Shown: positions 6,460 to 8,998 of the stretch, in pieces | Layout: each line of letters starts with the position of its first letter | How positions within the stretch are numbered: the stretch's first letter is position 1 | From: Caryophanales bacterium UBA3375 | GTDB lineage: Bacteria; Bacillota_I; Bacilli_A; UBA3375 | NCBI GenBank assembly: GCA_002359095.1 | Contig: DEQD01000017.1 | Coordinates: 1-8,998, forward strand | Length of the DNA stretch: 8,998 bases | Reading direction: 5' to 3' | The notes under the pieces: generated by a model | What the model was told of the DNA's origin: nothing | Databases searched by the model: none | The model's input: the letters and a program-made list of their open reading frames with translations, nothing else | Program-made: the position numbers and the translations under genes

Positions 6460-8161
6460 TTGGACACACCTCTAATTTTTGCACTTTATGATAAACGCCA
6501 CTACCTGATTGGTCAGTTACTATCCAACAAACACCACTAGCATCTTTATAGATAGTTCTACCTTGATCATCAGTTACTACTTCACTAGCTGAAATACTTT
6601 CTTGGTTTTGGTTTCCTACTACTGTTACATAAACAATATAGATATCACTTACATTACCATCTTTATCTTTAGCTTGGTAAGCAATTTGGTAATTACCAGG
6701 AATTTGATTATTTAAATTACTATTAACAACATATACACTAACTGCTCCATCTTCTTTATCTGTAGCACTTAGATTAGGCACAAATTCTTCACCTACATTA
6801 ATAGTATATTGATCTGGACCTGTAATAATTGGCTTATTATTTACTGGTGTTTCTTCTTGTTGATCAACTGGTTGTTCACTAGCATTTTCGTCTGGTAAGT
6901 GATCCCAGTTCTCTTCTCCAAAGTATGCTTCTTCATCAGTTAATAGGGTTGGACGACCAAATTCATTTTCATAATCTTTTGGAGTTTCTTCTTTTAATCC
7001 TAAATTTTTACGTAACGCATTAGAAATCTCATATCGTTGTTCATCAGGTGTTACATAAAATCCTGCATAAGTATCATTTACAAATTGGTGATTTGTAAAG
7101 AATAATTGTAGTGGTGAAGCTACATACTCTGGATTAGCTTTAGCACTATCAATTGCTTGTGTTACTGTTTCATTACTTACTACTGGATTATTAATACCAA
7201 CCTTTTCAAAAATTCTTTCCCAAGCTTGAATTGGAAGTACACGTTTAGTTGGGCTTTGTTGTCCTTCTACCATTTTACCAACACTACTCATGTTTTTAAA
7301 GTAAGTATAGTAGTTTGCTAAAACTACTGGATCTACGTCTGTAGATACCATTGATAAGAGTGAAGTAATAGTTGCTTGGTTAAATTTCTTTTCAGTAGTA
7401 ATCTTTGAAATCATCGCACTAATTACTTGTTGTTGACGACGTCCACGTCCATAGTCTTTTTCACTATCTTTTCTAAAACGTGAATATACTACCGCTTCTT
7501 CACCATTCATTTCTTCTACTTCTCCATCTTTAAAACAGTATTTTTTACTAACATCTGTTGTTACCTGACAAAAACTTCCATCTTGGGCATGAACTTGCAG
7601 ACTAATCCCACCAATATTATCAATTATTTCTTCTAATTGACTCATGTCAATTAAAGCATAATAATTGATAGGAACGTTTAAGAAATTAGAAACTGTTTTC
7701 TTAAGACAATTAATATCTCTTCCACTAGCTTCATAAACATCATTAATTGGTCCACGAACTTTATAACCCATGTCTTGAACTTCACAAGCATAGTCTACTG
7801 CAGTATCTCGTGGAATACTTGTCATCTCTACATTATAAGTTTTAGGATTAAATGTTGCCACCATAATAGCATCTGTACGGTGTGGTTTTCTTTGTGAATA
7901 TTCTTCTTCACGATAAGCATCTGAATCGACACCAACAATCATAAATGATAAAGGTTGTTTTGCTTTGTGGTATGGTATAAAGAAAAACCATACTGAAGCA
8001 ATTAATAATAGTAAAAATATAATTGAAAATACTTTATTTCTAGTTTTCCATGTTTTCCAATTCCAATTAAATTTAGATTTTTTACCATTATTAGTTTTTG
8101 TTTTAGTAGTATTTTTATTATTCTGCCCACGTCTTAATGGTTGTTTAGTTGTATCTGACAT
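6452..8161 (-). CDS. LytR-CpsA-Psr (LCP) family ligase with C-terminal Ig-like domain
   Basis: LCP proteins transfer undecaprenyl-linked teichoic acid or capsule onto peptidoglycan outside the membrane. A basic cytoplasmic tail (1-42) precedes one membrane helix (about 43-62). The LCP domain (about 70-260) carries GVDSD (77-81), RTDAIMV with Arg95 and Asp97, SIPRD with Arg118/Asp119, IND at 139-141, and the SRFRKDSEKDYGRGRRQQQ block (227-245) with Arg228, Arg230, Asp237, Arg239 and Arg241. An extension to about 390, an acidic linker (about 390-443), an Ig-like domain (about 444-515, with DKEDG and PGNYQIAYQAKDKDGNVSD hallmarks) and a short Cys-containing tail follow. All six cysteines (126, 152, 198, 209, 545, 566) lie outside the membrane. 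The 569 residues exceed the usual 300-400 because of these C-terminal domains. ATG 8159-8161 has AGGGGA four bases upstream. A glycosyltransferase and galU follow, consistent with envelope-polymer attachment. Confidence 0.93.
   Translation of the reverse strand: MSDTTKQPLRRGQNNKNTTKTKTNNGKKSKFNWNWKTWKTRNKVFSIIFLLLLIASVWFFFIPYHKAKQPLSFMIVGVDSDAYREEEYSQRKPHRTDAIMVATFNPKTYNVEMTSIPRDTAVDYACEVQDMGYKVRGPINDVYEASGRDINCLKKTVSNFLNVPINYYALIDMSQLEEIIDNIGGISLQVHAQDGSFCQVTTDVSKKYCFKDGEVEEMNGEEAVVYSRFRKDSEKDYGRGRRQQQVISAMISKITTEKKFNQATITSLLSMVSTDVDPVVLANYYTYFKNMSSVGKMVEGQQSPTKRVLPIQAWERIFEKVGINNPVVSNETVTQAIDSAKANPEYVASPLQLFFTNHQFVNDTYAGFYVTPDEQRYEISNALRKNLGLKEETPKDYENEFGRPTLLTDEEAYFGEENWDHLPDENASEQPVDQQEETPVNNKPIITGPDQYTINVGEEFVPNLSATDKEDGAVSVYVVNSNLNNQIPGNYQIAYQAKDKDGNVSDIYIVYVTVVGNQNQESISASEVVTDDQGRTIYKDASGVCWIVTDQSGSGVYHKVQKLEVCPIG
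7077..7099. repeat. 9 bp inverted repeat in the LCP gene
   Basis: TTTACAAAT (7077-7085) and ATTTGTAAA (7091-7099) are exact complements with a 5-base loop. They code for FTNHQFVN in the region after the LCP core. Confidence 0.55.
7618..7670. repeat. Nested two-stem inverted repeat in the LCP gene
   Basis: The outer arms TATCAATTAT (7618-7627) and ATAATTGATA (7661-7670) give 10 bp. The inner arms TAATTGAC (7634-7641) and GTCAATTA (7646-7653) give 8 bp with loop TCAT. An internal loop of 6 and 7 bases separates them. It codes for NYYALIDMSQLEEIIDN within the LCP domain. Confidence 0.7.
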
Positions 8162-8174
8162 AATTTCCCCTAGA

Positions 8175-8894
8175 TTACATATTATCTACATTGTGATATA
8201 AGTTTTGTACGTCATCACATTCATTTAACATATCGATTAATTTTTGGAATTTTTCTTTATCTTCACCCTCTAAACTTACAGTTGATTGAGCAATATAAGT
8301 AATTTCATCCATTTCAATATCTTCTTGACTAAAGTTATCACTAATAACATGACTTACAGCATTAAAATCATTAGGATCTACAGAAATTGTAACAATTCCA
8401 TCTTCTGTTTCAATTTCTTTAGCATCTAAATCATTAGTAATTAATAATTCTAATACATCATCTTCTGTTGTATTTTTTAAACTAATAATTCCTAAATAAT
8501 CATATTGATAGTTAACACTACCAGCTACACCTAATTTGTTATCACTTTTTTTAAATGCAGTTTGTACTTCACTAATAGTACGATTATCATTATCAGTTAA
8601 ACAACTTACTAAAATAGTAGCTCCATTTGGACCAAAACCTTCATATTGTTTTTCTTTATAGTTTTCACCACTACCACTATTAACTTTATCAATAGCTCTT
8701 TTAATAACATCTTGTGGCACTTGTTCTTTTTTAGCTTTTTCCATTAAACGTTTTAATGTCAAGTTAGCTTCAGGATCAGTTCCCCCGTTTTTAGCAGCAA
8801 TATAAATTTCTTTAGAATAACGAGAATAAATTTTAGCTTTAGCTAGTCCCGTTTTCATCATACTTGCTTTTCTTACCTCAAAAGCTCTACCCAT
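8175..8894 (-). CDS. YebC/PmpR-family protein (YeeN-like branch)
   Basis: The family is widely annotated as a transcriptional regulator. More recent work on bacterial YebC proteins and the mitochondrial relative TACO1 points to a translation factor that relieves ribosome stalling at proline-rich stretches. The 239-residue length is normal. The N-terminal domain begins MGRAFEVRKASMMKTGLAKA rather than the MAGHSKW of classic YebC, which fits the YeeN/YebC2-like branch. Family blocks visible are AKIYSRYSKEIYIAAKNGG (20-38), NLTLKRLMEKAKKEQVP (44-60), YEGFGPNGATILV (84-96), DNDNRT (101-106) and LGVAGSVNY (121-129), followed by acidic domains 2 and 3. ATG 8892-8894 has AAGGAG five bases upstream (8900-8905). 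An extended -10 promoter lies just ahead, and the LCP gene follows after 13 bases, so this is probably the first gene of the operon. Which of the two proposed roles applies here cannot be told from sequence. Confidence 0.93.
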   Translation of the reverse strand: MGRAFEVRKASMMKTGLAKAKIYSRYSKEIYIAAKNGGTDPEANLTLKRLMEKAKKEQVPQDVIKRAIDKVNSGSGENYKEKQYEGFGPNGATILVSCLTDNDNRTISEVQTAFKKSDNKLGVAGSVNYQYDYLGIISLKNTTEDDVLELLITNDLDAKEIETEDGIVTISVDPNDFNAVSHVISDNFSQEDIEMDEITYIAQSTVSLEGEDKEKFQKLIDMLNECDDVQNLYHNVDNM

Positions 8895-8929
8895 AAATTC
8901 TCCTTAATTATAGTTTATTTCTATATAAT

Positions 8930-8938
8930 ATTATACCA
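8930..8938 (-). promoter_or_regulatory. Extended -10 promoter ahead of the yebC-LCP operon
   Basis: The minus strand reads TGGTATAAT, a perfect TATAAT with the TG extension, about 36 bases upstream of the yebC-family ATG. The candidate -35 at 17 bases spacing (CTAAAT) is poor. TATAAT sits inside a 12 bp perfect palindrome, TATAATATTATA (8924-8935), so a consensus hexamer also faces the plus strand. Confidence 0.6.
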
Positions 8939-8998
8939 AATTAATTTAATAAATTTAGGGTTAATTACATCTACTATGTCGTGTAAATGTGATATTGT
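8939..8998. other. Window edge with no assigned gene
   Basis: About 60 AT-rich bases upstream of the yebC promoter. A minus-strand frame runs open from the edge to TAG at 8921-8923, and a plus-strand ATG occurs at 8976-8978 without a well-placed ribosome site. Neither can be supported as a gene from this much sequence. Confidence 0.4.

Noticed and set aside
661..7670. The many inverted repeats as a CRISPR array, terminators or transposon ends
   Set aside because: The arms differ in sequence from site to site, spacing is irregular, most lack U-tracts, and the coding sequence is uninterrupted without target duplications.
7965..8201. Plus-strand open frame of 78 codons, hydrophobic
   Set aside because: It is antisense to the LCP membrane helix and basic tail; the hydrophobic look is a mirror of that coding sequence.
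372..8894. Genetic code 4 (TGA as tryptophan)
   Set aside because: All genes are full length without in-frame TGA, and the tryptophans checked are encoded by TGG, which would be unlikely in an AT-rich code 4 genome.
8921..8998. Minus-strand open frame reaching the window edge (about 25 codons ending in TAG)
   Set aside because: Too short to separate from chance in AT-rich sequence, and it would place the yebC promoter inside a gene; left open rather than called.

Overview
The window is strongly AT-rich, and every gene lies on the minus strand, so the transcription order runs from high to low coordinates. The seven intact genes end in TAA (five) or TAG (two). All the tryptophans I checked (in polA, the LCP gene and the glycosyltransferase) are TGG, which argues for the standard bacterial code rather than the TGA=Trp code of Mycoplasma. 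An LCP-family envelope-polymer ligase implies a cell wall. Together these suggest a low-GC, walled member of the Bacilli (an Erysipelotrichales/RF39-like relative of the Mollicutes). That placement is an inference.

Layout in transcription order: a YebC-family protein (8175-8894) behind its own extended -10 promoter; an LCP ligase (6452-8161); a family 2 glycosyltransferase with a TTG start overlapping the LCP stop (5575-6459); galU (4704-5567); a weak hairpin with a U-tract (4682-4705); polA (2032-4653); a ylmH S4-domain gene overlapping the polA stop by one base (1271-2032); a Fic-family gene with its own promoter (372-1217); and a decayed gene (about 5-364) sitting 7 bases after the fic stop. 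LCP, glycosyltransferase and GalU form a plausible envelope-polysaccharide module: GalU makes UDP-glucose, the transferase builds polymer, and the LCP protein attaches polymer to peptidoglycan. polA and ylmH are housekeeping genes for DNA repair/replication and translation quality control. fic plus the broken gene is the accessory end.

No CRISPR array, insertion sequence, tRNA or rRNA was found. The one signal the genes do not explain is an apparent excess of long, near-perfect inverted repeats inside coding sequence: several perfect stems of 12-14 bp with short loops in polA and the glycosyltransferase, a 13+9 bp compound stem in ylmH, and a 15 bp stem with one mismatch over the Fic catalytic motif. 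By rough estimate these are more than base composition predicts. They were found by eye, and a shuffled-codon control would be decisive.
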